Of a DNA stretch of 64,000 bases, positions 32,385 through 40,414 are shown in pieces. The DNA comes from Rhodococcus sp. IEGM 1379. Lineage in GTDB: Bacteria > Actinomycetota > Actinomycetes > Mycobacteriales > Mycobacteriaceae. How positions within the stretch are numbered: position 1 is the first letter of the stretch; each line of letters begins with the position of its first letter. Position numbers and translations under genes: made by a program. The notes beneath the pieces were generated by a model, which worked only from the letters and a program-made list of their open reading frames with translations, ran no database searches and was not told where the DNA came from. Where the stretch lies: NCBI RefSeq assembly GCF_030056815.1, contig NZ_JASHKR010000002.1, positions 124,001 through 188,000 of the forward strand. The letters are read 5' to 3'.

Positions 32385-33923
32385 ATGGCCCTGACAGCGG
32401 CGTTACGGGCGGCAATCGTGCGCGCTCAAAGTGCCGACCAGGACTGTGATCCGGTGTACTCGCCCTTGCGCGGTCTGGGGCGGCGACGATTGACGCCGAT
32501 TGACCTTCTCGGCCAGTCCTTGTCGACGATCGCACCCGCTACGGGGATGGTATTCATTGCGTTCTGGATGATCACGTACAGCCCCGGGTATGCCGGGTTG
32601 GTTGCCATTGCCGCAACTACCTCCGCAGTATTTCTTGTCGCGCTCTGTATTACGCACTTCACGCGCAGGTTGGCCGCTGCCGGTTCACTCTACAGTTTTG
32701 TCTTTCAGGGATCCGGTACCAAAGCTGCGCTGGCAGCCGGAACTGCCTTGGTATTAGGGTATCTCGGCATTTCGGTGTCGGTGTTTTCGCAAGCAGTACC
32801 CAGTCTGCTGGATACGATTTCGATAGTCGGTCCCAATTTCGAAGGATCAGTTCCGACCGGGATCGTCACGATTCTGATTGCCGGCACCGTCGCATGGATC
32901 GCGGTACGGGGAGTTCGGTTCGCCACCCGCGCGATTCTGGTTGTCGAAGCCTGTTCGCTGATCTTGATCATCGCAGTTATGCTGGCAACTCGGACCGGCA
33001 CGGCAACTACTGTGGCGCTTCCGAATCCGTCGTTGAGCGCTGTCCCGTTCTTGGCCATGCTGACCGTGCTGAGCATGGCCGGATTCGAGAGCGCAGCATT
33101 CTTCGGGCCCGAATCGAAGCGTCCGTTGATTACCGTCACTCGCACGGTGCTGATTTCGCCGATCATCTGCGGGGTCCTGTTCGTGTTTGCCGCCTGGGCA
33201 GCGATGACCGGGCACGGAGCGACGATCGTCGGTGCCTACTTCGAGGGGACGGCATCCGGTGCCGGCCCGGGAGTTGTGCTGGCAGTGAAGATCGGCATGA
33301 CGTGTTCATGGTTGGCTTGCACTCTCGGTTGCGCGCAAGCAGGTTCGCGATTGTTGTACTCGATGGGAGTCGAGCGGGTACTGCCGTCGTCGCTCGCGCG
33401 GATGCACCGCCGATTCCGAACCCCCTACGTTGCCGTCCTCACGTTTGTGTCTGTGAGCACGGTTTGCGTGCTTGTGTTTTCCGATGCGGTCCGCGATGAT
33501 TCGGGATCTTTCGACGGAGTGGTGGAAACTGCACTGGTCTGTGCATACACGTTGGTGGCTTTCGCGTCCTGGAGGTTTCTGCGCAGAATCGGTGAGCACA
33601 CGTGGTCGACGCGTCTGTGCACCTTGTCGGTGAGTGCTGCGGGCGCCGGGTTGCTGGTCTACATAGTTGTTGACGGGGCAGTTCACGGGGTTTGGGTGTT
33701 GGTGATTGCCGCTGCCGCAGTGGCCGCATCCGGAACGATCTGGAGCGCGATTCTCCTGCGCGTTCGCCCGGAAAGCCTTCGGGCGGTTGGTGCTTTCGAC
33801 AGCATCGAGACTGTGGATTTACTGCCGGGAACAGGGACACTTCTCATCGACGGCGATGGTCGGCCACACCTGGTTCCGGATCGGTCTGCCTTCGGCAACC
33901 GCTTGCCGGAGCAGAGAGAGTGA
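32385..33923 (+). CDS. APC-superfamily amino acid/amine permease
   Basis: The 512-aa membrane protein has about 12 hydrophobic segments and the APC signature LTPIDLLGQSLSTIAPATGMVF at the first helix, followed by GSLYSFVFQGSGTKAA and AGFESAAFFGPESKRP. It belongs to the amino acid/polyamine/organocation superfamily. Its divergent position to the TTQ amine dehydrogenase operon suggests uptake of the amine or of the acid made from it. The N terminus carries a 35-residue cytoplasmic extension. The stop overlaps the IclR start (GTGA). Confidence 0.88.
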   Translation: MALTAALRAAIVRAQSADQDCDPVYSPLRGLGRRRLTPIDLLGQSLSTIAPATGMVFIAFWMITYSPGYAGLVAIAATTSAVFLVALCITHFTRRLAAAGSLYSFVFQGSGTKAALAAGTALVLGYLGISVSVFSQAVPSLLDTISIVGPNFEGSVPTGIVTILIAGTVAWIAVRGVRFATRAILVVEACSLILIIAVMLATRTGTATTVALPNPSLSAVPFLAMLTVLSMAGFESAAFFGPESKRPLITVTRTVLISPIICGVLFVFAAWAAMTGHGATIVGAYFEGTASGAGPGVVLAVKIGMTCSWLACTLGCAQAGSRLLYSMGVERVLPSSLARMHRRFRTPYVAVLTFVSVSTVCVLVFSDAVRDDSGSFDGVVETALVCAYTLVAFASWRFLRRIGEHTWSTRLCTLSVSAAGAGLLVYIVVDGAVHGVWVLVIAAAAVAASGTIWSAILLRVRPESLRAVGAFDSIETVDLLPGTGTLLIDGDGRPHLVPDRSAFGNRLPEQRE

Positions 33924-34705
33924 CCATCGGTCGTGCTACCGCCGGTACTCGAGTCGGCAATCGGACCACAGATGACGCCCACTTCAGTGGTCAGCAACCC
34001 CGAGCAGTTCAGAAGGCCCTCGGGATGCTCGAAGCGGTTGCGCATCTGGGGCCGGGGACAACGGCAAAGGAGATCGCGACCTTCACCGGTGTGCCTTCGG
34101 CTACCGCGTATCGCATGTTGAATCTGTTGGTGGCAGAAGGATTTCTTGTGCGGGTACCGGATCTATCCGGCTTTGCGTTGGGTCGGCGTACGGCTGAGCT
34201 TTCGCATGCCGCCTCGGCCAGTGGTCCGTCACCTTCGTTGCACGATCAGGTTGAAGAGATGCGTACCCACACGCGGTACGGGTTGCATGTCGCCTCGTTC
34301 AACGCCGGCCGCTTGAGATTTGTCGACAAGGATCCGGATCACGAGATCATCGGGATAACCGCGCTGTCGAAGAACATTCACTCGAATGCGTTGGGCAAAC
34401 TATTGCTCGCGTACGACGAGCGGATTCTCGACGATCTGGAACTGCGTCGCCTCACCGAGTTCACTCTTTACGATCGAGACGAACTTGTCGAGCAATTGCG
34501 CTCGGTTCGTTTGCAAGGGTTTGCATTCGAGATTCAGGAATGTCGACTCGGAAGATCAGCGTTGGCGGTACCGATTCGGGATCATGCGGACGTGGTGGCC
34601 GGCGGATTGTGTGTCCAGGGATCGTTCGAGCGCGTTACGCCGGATGACCGGGAACTGGTGGGGTTCCTGTTCGACTGCGCACGTCGACTCACCGGTCTTA
34701 TCTGA
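33920..34705 (+). CDS. IclR-family regulator
   Basis: The 261-aa protein has an N-terminal winged helix (AVQKALGMLEAVAHLGPGTTAKEIATFTGVPSATAYRML) and the IclR effector domain with GLHVASFNAGRLRFVDKDP, SKNIHSNALGKLLLAY and the closing LAVPIRDHADVVAGGLCVQG. IclR proteins sense small carboxylates or aromatic compounds and activate or repress catabolic operons. It is translationally coupled to the APC permease by a GTGA overlap and is the only regulator near the TTQ amine dehydrogenase operon, so it is its likely controller. Confidence 0.9.
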   Translation: MTIGRATAGTRVGNRTTDDAHFSGQQPRAVQKALGMLEAVAHLGPGTTAKEIATFTGVPSATAYRMLNLLVAEGFLVRVPDLSGFALGRRTAELSHAASASGPSPSLHDQVEEMRTHTRYGLHVASFNAGRLRFVDKDPDHEIIGITALSKNIHSNALGKLLLAYDERILDDLELRRLTEFTLYDRDELVEQLRSVRLQGFAFEIQECRLGRSALAVPIRDHADVVAGGLCVQGSFERVTPDDRELVGFLFDCARRLTGLI

Positions 34706-34708
34706 GTT

Positions 34709-36028
34709 TCAGCGCAGTCTGGTGGGTATGCCTGCCGTCAGAAGAACGACCGACTCGGAGGCGTCGGCGATCCGGGCGTTCAGGAGGCCGAGCAGATCGC
34801 GGAACATTCTGCCGGACTTGGTTTCCGGCACCACCCCACTGCCAACTTCGTTGGTGACGGCAACAATCCTAACGGGGCAGGTCGCCCAGGCTTTCAGAAG
34901 CTGGTCGATATCGGCGTGGACCGCAGGGGTATCGCCGCTCACCCACACGTCATGTCGGTTCATGCGAGCAGTCAACCAGGTGCCCAGGCAATCGAGGAGT
35001 ATAGGTTCGGTTGCACCGGAAAGTATTTCGATCACGTCGCTGGTTTCGACTGTCGTCCAGGTAGTCGGCCGCCGCGCGCGATGCGACGCCACCCTGTCGG
35101 TCCAGTCGGGATCGTCATCGTAGGGATCTCCGGTGGCGATGTAGGTGACGTGCTTGTATGAGGCAAGCAGACTTTCTGCGTAGGTGGACTTGCCCGCGCG
35201 GGCGCCACCGGTGATCAGGGTGCGATGAGGTGCCGGTAAACCTAGCTGCAGTACGGTTCCGTCAGGCACTGTTCTCGCGCTGGAATGGCTCAGTGTCTCA
35301 GTGAGTTCCGGCAGCGGTGGGTTGTGGTGCCCCAGGTGGACGGCCACGATATCGGTTCGGTCGGTGACGGCACCGTTAGCGCGTAATGCCGTGACGGTGC
35401 GAGCGAAACTGGGCAGGTCGTGGTGCCCGGTGTCGTGGTCGGTTTTGTGGCCGAAGGTTTCTTCGAGGAAGAGGGCGTCGAAGTCGGCTTCTGCAATTGC
35501 GCCAATGGTCGACTCGGGAAGTGGACCGGTGTCGGTTGCCCAGAAGATTCGGGTTCCGTCGGTGTCGGTGATGTCGTACAGCAACGTCGGCACTTCGTGT
35601 GTCGCAGCCAAAGCGCGAACAACATACGTCTCCAGCGTTATCGACTGCCCGGCAACGAGTGGAATGAAGGTGACCGGGTCTTCCGGGCCCACCCAATCGC
35701 GGCAGAGATCAAGCGCGTCGGCCGGTCCGAGAACCTGGAGTGGTTCGATGCGAGAGGCCCAAGACCGGAACAGAAGAGCCATCGGGCCCAGGTGATCGGG
35801 ATGCGAATGGGTCAGCAGAATATGTGAGACTCCGGCGAGGGTTCTGCCGTATCGCGTAGCGGCACGCGGTACTTCGGGTCCGCAGTCGAGCAGGATTCGG
35901 TTGTCCACAAGAGCGGCAGTCTGGCCTCGGACAGACCCTGTAGAGATCGCAGATTTGCAGGACTCGCACGTACAAAACGGGTTCGGCCAGCCGTCGGCAG
36001 CACCGGTACCGAGCATCACCAGTTCCAT
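34709..36028 (-). CDS. cobU: Fusion: PhnP-like metallo-beta-lactamase plus CobU
   Basis: The 439-aa protein has two domains. Residues 1 to about 260 are a metallo-beta-lactamase fold with THSHPDHLG (near 73-81), further metal ligands in ATDTGPLP and HLGHHNPP, and an N-terminal cysteine cluster CTCESC (19-24) as in PhnP. Residues 270-439 are a complete CobU: P-loop GGARAGKST, LLDCLGTWLT, and VTNEVGSGVVPET...FRDLLG. CobU phosphorylates adenosylcobinamide and transfers GMP to it during nucleotide-loop assembly of B12. Its start abuts the B12 ABC ATPase stop. The added hydrolase may act on a cobinamide-side or phosphoester substrate, which is an inference. Confidence 0.88.
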   Translation of the reverse strand: MELVMLGTGAADGWPNPFCTCESCKSAISTGSVRGQTAALVDNRILLDCGPEVPRAATRYGRTLAGVSHILLTHSHPDHLGPMALLFRSWASRIEPLQVLGPADALDLCRDWVGPEDPVTFIPLVAGQSITLETYVVRALAATHEVPTLLYDITDTDGTRIFWATDTGPLPESTIGAIAEADFDALFLEETFGHKTDHDTGHHDLPSFARTVTALRANGAVTDRTDIVAVHLGHHNPPLPELTETLSHSSARTVPDGTVLQLGLPAPHRTLITGGARAGKSTYAESLLASYKHVTYIATGDPYDDDPDWTDRVASHRARRPTTWTTVETSDVIEILSGATEPILLDCLGTWLTARMNRHDVWVSGDTPAVHADIDQLLKAWATCPVRIVAVTNEVGSGVVPETKSGRMFRDLLGLLNARIADASESVVLLTAGIPTRLR

Positions 36029-36816
36029 CAGCGGGCATTCTTTTGGAGGATCGGTACAACAACAGGACCGCTCGGTCGATCCAGAACTTCAACGCGAGCG
36101 CCGTACACCTTGCCCAAAAGGTCAGCGCGCAGAACCTCGGACGGTGTTCCGTCGGCGACGACTCGGCCTTGATCGAGCAACACGATGCGCTGCCCGTACT
36201 GCCCGGCGAGAGTGAGATCGTGCATTGCGGCAATCACTGTGATGTTGTCGGACAACCGCATTGCCTCTACCAGGTCGAGGACCTGCTGTTGGTGGCCGAT
36301 GTCGAGGGCGCTGGTCGGCTCGTCGAGAAGCAACACCTTGGGCTCTTGGGCGAGTGCGCGGGCCAGAACCACACGTTGTAGTTCTCCGCCGGACAGTTCG
36401 GTTGCGCGGCGATCGGCAAATGCAGTGAGGTCCAGGCGCTCGATGACGTTGTTGATCACGGCGCGATCGGTGGCCGTCTCGGTGCCGAAGCGTCGTAGAT
36501 ACGGTGTACGGCCCAGCGCGACAAGCTCGGTGACCGTTGCGCCTTCCGGTACCACGGGCCGCTGCGGCATCAAGGCGACAACCTGGGACATGGCTTTGCG
36601 CCCCGAATCCCGTGGGCTTCGTCCGGACACGGTGAGCTCACCCGTGGAAACGATCAACCCCGCCAAGGCATGCATCAACGTTGTTTTGCCGGCGCCGTTG
36701 GGGCCGACCACTGCTACCCAATCGCCCGGGGAGACATCAAGATCGATGCCGTCGACTACGTTCTTGCCGCCGAGCGCTACTCGCAGGACTCGGCAATGTA
36801 CTGCGGGCGTCGTCAT
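36028..36816 (-). CDS. btuD: Cobalamin ABC transporter ATPase (BtuD-like)
   Basis: The 262-aa ATPase is of the iron-siderophore/B12 (FepC/BtuD/HmuV) class: Walker A GPNGAGKTT, signature LSGGELQRV, Walker B VLLLDEPTSALD and the switch histidine in IAAMHDLT. That B12 is the substrate follows from the cobalamin riboswitch upstream of the operon and the CobU domain downstream; by sequence alone a siderophore transporter would be possible. The ATG overlaps the permease stop. Confidence 0.88.
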   Translation of the reverse strand: MTTPAVHCRVLRVALGGKNVVDGIDLDVSPGDWVAVVGPNGAGKTTLMHALAGLIVSTGELTVSGRSPRDSGRKAMSQVVALMPQRPVVPEGATVTELVALGRTPYLRRFGTETATDRAVINNVIERLDLTAFADRRATELSGGELQRVVLARALAQEPKVLLLDEPTSALDIGHQQQVLDLVEAMRLSDNITVIAAMHDLTLAGQYGQRIVLLDQGRVVADGTPSEVLRADLLGKVYGARVEVLDRPSGPVVVPILQKNAR

Positions 36817-37847
36817 GTCGATGCCCGGCTGCGGCGTAGGACCAGCAGGAAGAACGGTGCACCGATCATGGCCGTCACGACACCGATCGGGAGTTCAGCA
36901 GGCGACATCAAAGTGCGCGCAGCTACGTCGGTGAGGACGAGAAACGCGGCGCCTAGCATCAAGGACAGCGGCAGGAGCAGTCGGTGCGAGGGTCCGGCGA
37001 CAAGTCGAACAGCATGGGGAACAACAATTCCCACAAAGCCGATCAGGCCGCTGGCACTGACCACTGCGGCGGTTCCGAGGGTGGCGGCAAGAACCAGAAT
37101 GAGTCGCGACCGTGCCGGATCGACACCCAAACTGGCGGCTTCCACGTCGCCGACAGCCATGACGTCGAGCACCCGTCGGTGAACAAGAATGACAGCGGAC
37201 GCCAGCACGACGTACGGGATGACAACCTGAACTTCGGACCAGCCGTCCGTCGACAATCCGCCGAGCAGCCACGTATAGACCTCGCGCAGTGAATCGTCGA
37301 AGCGTTGCTGCACAAAGGTTTGCACTGCATTGGTAAAGGCTGCAACTGCAACACCCGCGAGAATGATGACCACGGCGTTCTGAGCGCCACCGATACTGCG
37401 TCCGAGCGCGTAGGTCGCGAACACTGCCAGCACGCCACCGGCGAAGGCGGCCATGGGAATTCCGAACATGCCCAGCGCGCCGCCGGAGACGATGGCCAGC
37501 GTTGCACCCAGACCGGCGCCGCTGGATACACCCAGAAGATAGGGATCTGCCAACGGATTTCGGAACACACCTTGATAAGCGGCCCCGGCCACTGCCAACA
37601 TTGCTCCGACCAAGGCTCCCAGGACAACTCGGGGAAGTCGGATCTGCCACAGAATGGCCTGCTGTTGAACGGTGAGGCCGGAATCGATGTGGATGCCCGG
37701 AATTCCGTCGAACAGTTCGAGAATGACGCGGTCAGGGGTCAGGCCTGCCGGCCCCACCAGAACGCCGATCAGCAGTGCCGCACACAGAATGAGTGCGGCA
37801 CCGACAAGAGCGGCGATCCGGTGGTTCGCGAGACCGGCTTTTGTCAT
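36813..37847 (-). CDS. btuC: Cobalamin ABC transporter permease (BtuC-like, FecCD family)
   Basis: The 344-aa protein has about ten membrane segments and FecCD hallmarks: RLPRVVLGALVGAMLAVAGAAYQGVFRNPLADPYLLGVSSGAGLGA, and GLIGFVGIVVPHAVRLVAGPSHRLLLPLS near the C terminus. FecCD dimers import siderophores, heme or vitamin B12. It is encoded between the binding protein and the ATPase. The gene is complete and in frame with short gaps on both sides. Confidence 0.9.
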   Translation of the reverse strand: MTKAGLANHRIAALVGAALILCAALLIGVLVGPAGLTPDRVILELFDGIPGIHIDSGLTVQQQAILWQIRLPRVVLGALVGAMLAVAGAAYQGVFRNPLADPYLLGVSSGAGLGATLAIVSGGALGMFGIPMAAFAGGVLAVFATYALGRSIGGAQNAVVIILAGVAVAAFTNAVQTFVQQRFDDSLREVYTWLLGGLSTDGWSEVQVVIPYVVLASAVILVHRRVLDVMAVGDVEAASLGVDPARSRLILVLAATLGTAAVVSASGLIGFVGIVVPHAVRLVAGPSHRLLLPLSLMLGAAFLVLTDVAARTLMSPAELPIGVVTAMIGAPFFLLVLRRSRAST

Positions 37848-37855
37848 CAGAGAAC

Positions 37856-38803
37856 TCAGGCCGTCGGAACCTGCGCCACGATGGCAGCAACAGCCTGGAC
37901 CTGGTCAGCGACGCGGGGTCCCCAACGGCTGGAAAGGTCCTCGTCGAGCACATGAATCTGATGTCCGGTCACAGCTTTCATGCCGTTCCAACCCGGCCGT
38001 GCTGCAACAGCTTCCGCGGTGACGCCGCAGCACTGAGAATCGGCCAGGAAGATCAGATCAGGATTGGCCTGAACCACGAACTCTGCCGAAAGTTGCGGGT
38101 AGTCACCCTGATTGGCCGCGTCGGCGATGCTCTTCATCCCGAACAGGCCGTAGATCTTCCCGATGAAGCTTGTACTCGTCACGGTGTAGAGCGAGGAGTC
38201 GAGTTCGTGGAAGTAGGTCAGGGGCTGTGTCCGTGCCGGAACGCCGGCAACCGCGGTAGCGATCTTGGTGCGCATGTCGCTGACGACATCCGTGCCGGCA
38301 TCCTTGTGGCCCGTCGCCGCCGCGACCAGTTCGATCTGCGAATAGACGTCGTCGATGCTTGTTGCTGCGGGGAGCAAGAGCGTCGGAACCTTGGCCTTCT
38401 TCAATCCGGAGACCAGATCATTCATGTCGTCGGAGGCGATGACCAGATCGGGCGCATAGCCGAGGATGGCTTCGACGTTGGGCGCGAAGCCCGACAGATC
38501 TGTGACGGGAACTCCGGCGGGGTAGTCGGACTGATTGTCGACGGCCTTGACCTGATCGCCGGCACCGACGGCCCACAGTGTTTCGGTAGCGCTGGGGCTC
38601 AGCGAGACGATCGACTGCGGACGCGTCTCGATGGTGATGTCGGTGGAGCCGGCTGCAACCGTCACCGGGAACGATCCGTCGGAAGCTGCCGTCGTAATGG
38701 GAGCGTCGGACGTCGAACTGCTGCAGGCGCCCGCCAACAGGGCTGTACTCACCGCCAACGCAGCAAAAATCGATCGGAACGTTCGTGTCGGCCGACTGCT
38801 CAC
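37856..38803 (-). CDS. btuF: Cobalamin ABC transporter binding lipoprotein (BtuF-like)
   Basis: The 315-aa protein has a lipoprotein signal (LLAGAC) and a type-III binding-protein fold: RPQSIVSLSPSATETLWAVGAGDQVKAVDNQSDYPAG, GFAPNVEAILGYAPDLVIAS and the late NPDLIFLAD. This pattern is common to BtuF and related B12/heme binders. GTG at 38803 has GGAGG 7 bases upstream and directly precedes the signal peptide; a TTG at 38827 is less likely. The cobalamin riboswitch lies about 100 bases upstream of the start. Confidence 0.88.
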   Translation of the reverse strand: MSSRPTRTFRSIFAALAVSTALLAGACSSSTSDAPITTAASDGSFPVTVAAGSTDITIETRPQSIVSLSPSATETLWAVGAGDQVKAVDNQSDYPAGVPVTDLSGFAPNVEAILGYAPDLVIASDDMNDLVSGLKKAKVPTLLLPAATSIDDVYSQIELVAAATGHKDAGTDVVSDMRTKIATAVAGVPARTQPLTYFHELDSSLYTVTSTSFIGKIYGLFGMKSIADAANQGDYPQLSAEFVVQANPDLIFLADSQCCGVTAEAVAARPGWNGMKAVTGHQIHVLDEDLSSRWGPRVADQVQAVAAIVAQVPTA

Positions 38804-38899
38804 AGCCACCCCTCCAATAGTGGGCAAAGGTCGCCATGCGGCGCGGCCAGGAGGCTGGGCTGCACGAGCGTCCTTCGTCCGAGGACCATCGTGTCGCCA

Positions 38900-39050
38900 C
38901 GAAGCTGGGTGACCTGACTCGTTCGCCTCGTCAAAATCCGGGCGACATCACAGTTGCGTCGACAGTGCCGGGATCGCACCGGACTTCACAAGCAGCGTGG
39001 CACCCCGGAAATCCGGGGCATCTGCACTTTACAGGGGTGCCTGCTCTTGA
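38900..39050 (-). promoter_or_regulatory. Cobalamin (B12) riboswitch
   Basis: On the minus strand the core GTGAAGTCCGGTGCGATCCC followed by GGCACTGT (38962-38989) matches the conserved centre of the adenosylcobalamin aptamer, and GAGTCAGGTCACCC (about 38906-38920) matches the B12 box. The 5' part contains GGCACCCC and a CCCCGGA/TCCGGGG hairpin. After the aptamer, a hairpin (CACGA...TCGTG with an inner GTCCT/AGGAC stem, 38863-38893) could be part of the expression platform. The element should repress btuF-C-D-cobU when B12 is abundant. Ends are approximate. Confidence 0.88.
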
Positions 39051-39104
39051 CCGGAAGGGCAAAGACCTTGACCTGAAGAACAAAGGTAGGGTAAATATCT
39101 ATTC

Positions 39105-39120
39105 CACTAATGAACTAGTG
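39105..39120. promoter_or_regulatory. Candidate YtrA-type GntR operator
   Basis: CACTA-ATGAAC-TAGTG is an inverted repeat with 5-base arms ending 11 bases before the GntR start. Its position over the ribosome-binding region and the promoter fits autorepression of the YtrA-type operon. Confidence 0.5.
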
Positions 39121-39131
39121 AAAGGGTTCGG

Positions 39132-39548
39132 ATGATCGACTTCCGTATCGACCGCCGATCCGGCATTCCCACCTACGTGCAATTGGTTGTGCAGGTGAAG
39201 CAGGCACTCCGTCTCGGCGACCTACAGGTCGGTGACCGACTGCCTACTGCAAAAGACGTCGTGGGTGCGCTCGCGATCAATCCCAACACTGTGCTCAAGG
39301 CGTACAAGGAGCTCGAGCGCGACGGGTTGGTCACGCCGAGGCCGGGCTTGGGCACATTTGTCACCAAGTCCTTGGCCAAGCCGGGGATGGCAGAAAGCAC
39401 CGCGCTACGTACCGAGTTGTCTCGCTGGGTCTCGGACGCCGTGGCTGCCGGCCTCGAGCGAACAGACATCGAGGCACTCGTAGATATGGAACTCGAACGC
39501 GAGTTCACTGAAACAGAGTCGTCCGGAGAAGAGGGGGAGGCACCATGA
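39132..39548 (+). CDS. GntR-family regulator, YtrA subfamily
   Basis: The 138-aa protein is the short GntR form: a winged helix (IPTYVQLVVQVKQALRLGDLQVGDRLPTAKDVVGALAINPNTVLKAYKELERDGLV) plus a small C-terminal dimerisation helix and an acidic tail. YtrA regulators control neighbouring ABC export operons in response to cell-envelope stress or antibiotics. The stop overlaps the ABC ATPase start, so the regulator and transporter form a single operon. Confidence 0.92.
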   Translation: MIDFRIDRRSGIPTYVQLVVQVKQALRLGDLQVGDRLPTAKDVVGALAINPNTVLKAYKELERDGLVTPRPGLGTFVTKSLAKPGMAESTALRTELSRWVSDAVAAGLERTDIEALVDMELEREFTETESSGEEGEAP

Positions 39549-40414
39549 CCGAGCAAGAATCTGCGCTCACCATGGCAGACGTGGACAAGCGCTTCGGGCG
39601 CAAGAAGGTGCTCGACGCCTGCACCTTCGAGGTGGCGACGGGAAGTATCACGGCACTGGTGGGAGTGAACGGAGCCGGCAAGTCCACTCTGATGAATGTG
39701 GCAGTGGGCTTGATGACGCCGGATCACGGCTCGATTTCCGTGCTCGGCGCAGAGCCGAGTCGCGGCGGCATCAGTCCAGGCTTGGCGTATCTGGCGCAGC
39801 ACAAGCCGCTGTACCCCAAATTTACTGTCGCTGAGCTGCTTCGGTTCGGTGCGCACACCAATGATCATTGGGACGGCAAGTACGCACTCGGCTTGGTAGA
39901 GCGGGCAGACGTTCCTCTCGACGCGAAGGCCAAGAATCTCTCGCCTGGCCAACGAACCAGAGTGGCATTGGCTTTGGCGCTCGGGCGCAGGCCGAAACTG
40001 CTGCTCCTCGATGAGCCGTTGGCAGATTTGGACCCCGTCGCGAGGCGGTCGGTCGCGTCGTCGTTACTCGAAGATGTCGCCGAATTCGGCACCACCGTAT
40101 TGCTTTCCTCGCACATCATTTCCGAACTGGCCGACGTCTCGGATCGACTGCTTCTCCTCGGCGACGGAAATGCGCGACTCTCGGGGCCGTTGGATGAATT
40201 GGTTTCTGCCCATTACGTATTGGTGGGTGATGGCGATCCGTCGGATGTAGTGGGCGCCGGCACAGTGGTGCATACCGACAAGGGGCTCCGCCGAAATGCG
40301 CACCTCATCGAGGGTCGTAGGCCGAGTGGATCTGCTGGCTGGACAATCGACGACGCAACTTTGGACGACCTAGTGCTCGGGCATCTGAGCGCAGAATCGA
40401 AGGTGTCAGCATGA
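39545..40414 (+). CDS. ABC exporter ATPase (YtrB-like)
   Basis: The 289-aa ATPase has Walker A GVNGAGKST, the signature LSPGQRTRV (a variant of LSGGQ with Pro), Walker B LLLLDEPLADLDP and the switch histidine in LLSSHIISEL. The C-terminal 70 residues after the ATPase fold resemble the regulatory extension of exporter ATPases. It is coupled by ATGA to the regulator before it and to the permease after it. The likely role is export or removal of an envelope-active compound. Confidence 0.9.
   Translation: MTEQESALTMADVDKRFGRKKVLDACTFEVATGSITALVGVNGAGKSTLMNVAVGLMTPDHGSISVLGAEPSRGGISPGLAYLAQHKPLYPKFTVAELLRFGAHTNDHWDGKYALGLVERADVPLDAKAKNLSPGQRTRVALALALGRRPKLLLLDEPLADLDPVARRSVASSLLEDVAEFGTTVLLSSHIISELADVSDRLLLLGDGNARLSGPLDELVSAHYVLVGDGDPSDVVGAGTVVHTDKGLRRNAHLIEGRRPSGSAGWTIDDATLDDLVLGHLSAESKVSA

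Noticed and set aside
37793-38917. 374-codon plus-strand frame opposite btuF
   Set aside because: No motif, Arg/Gly/Asp-rich antisense composition, and it overlaps a lipoprotein with an evident signal peptide.
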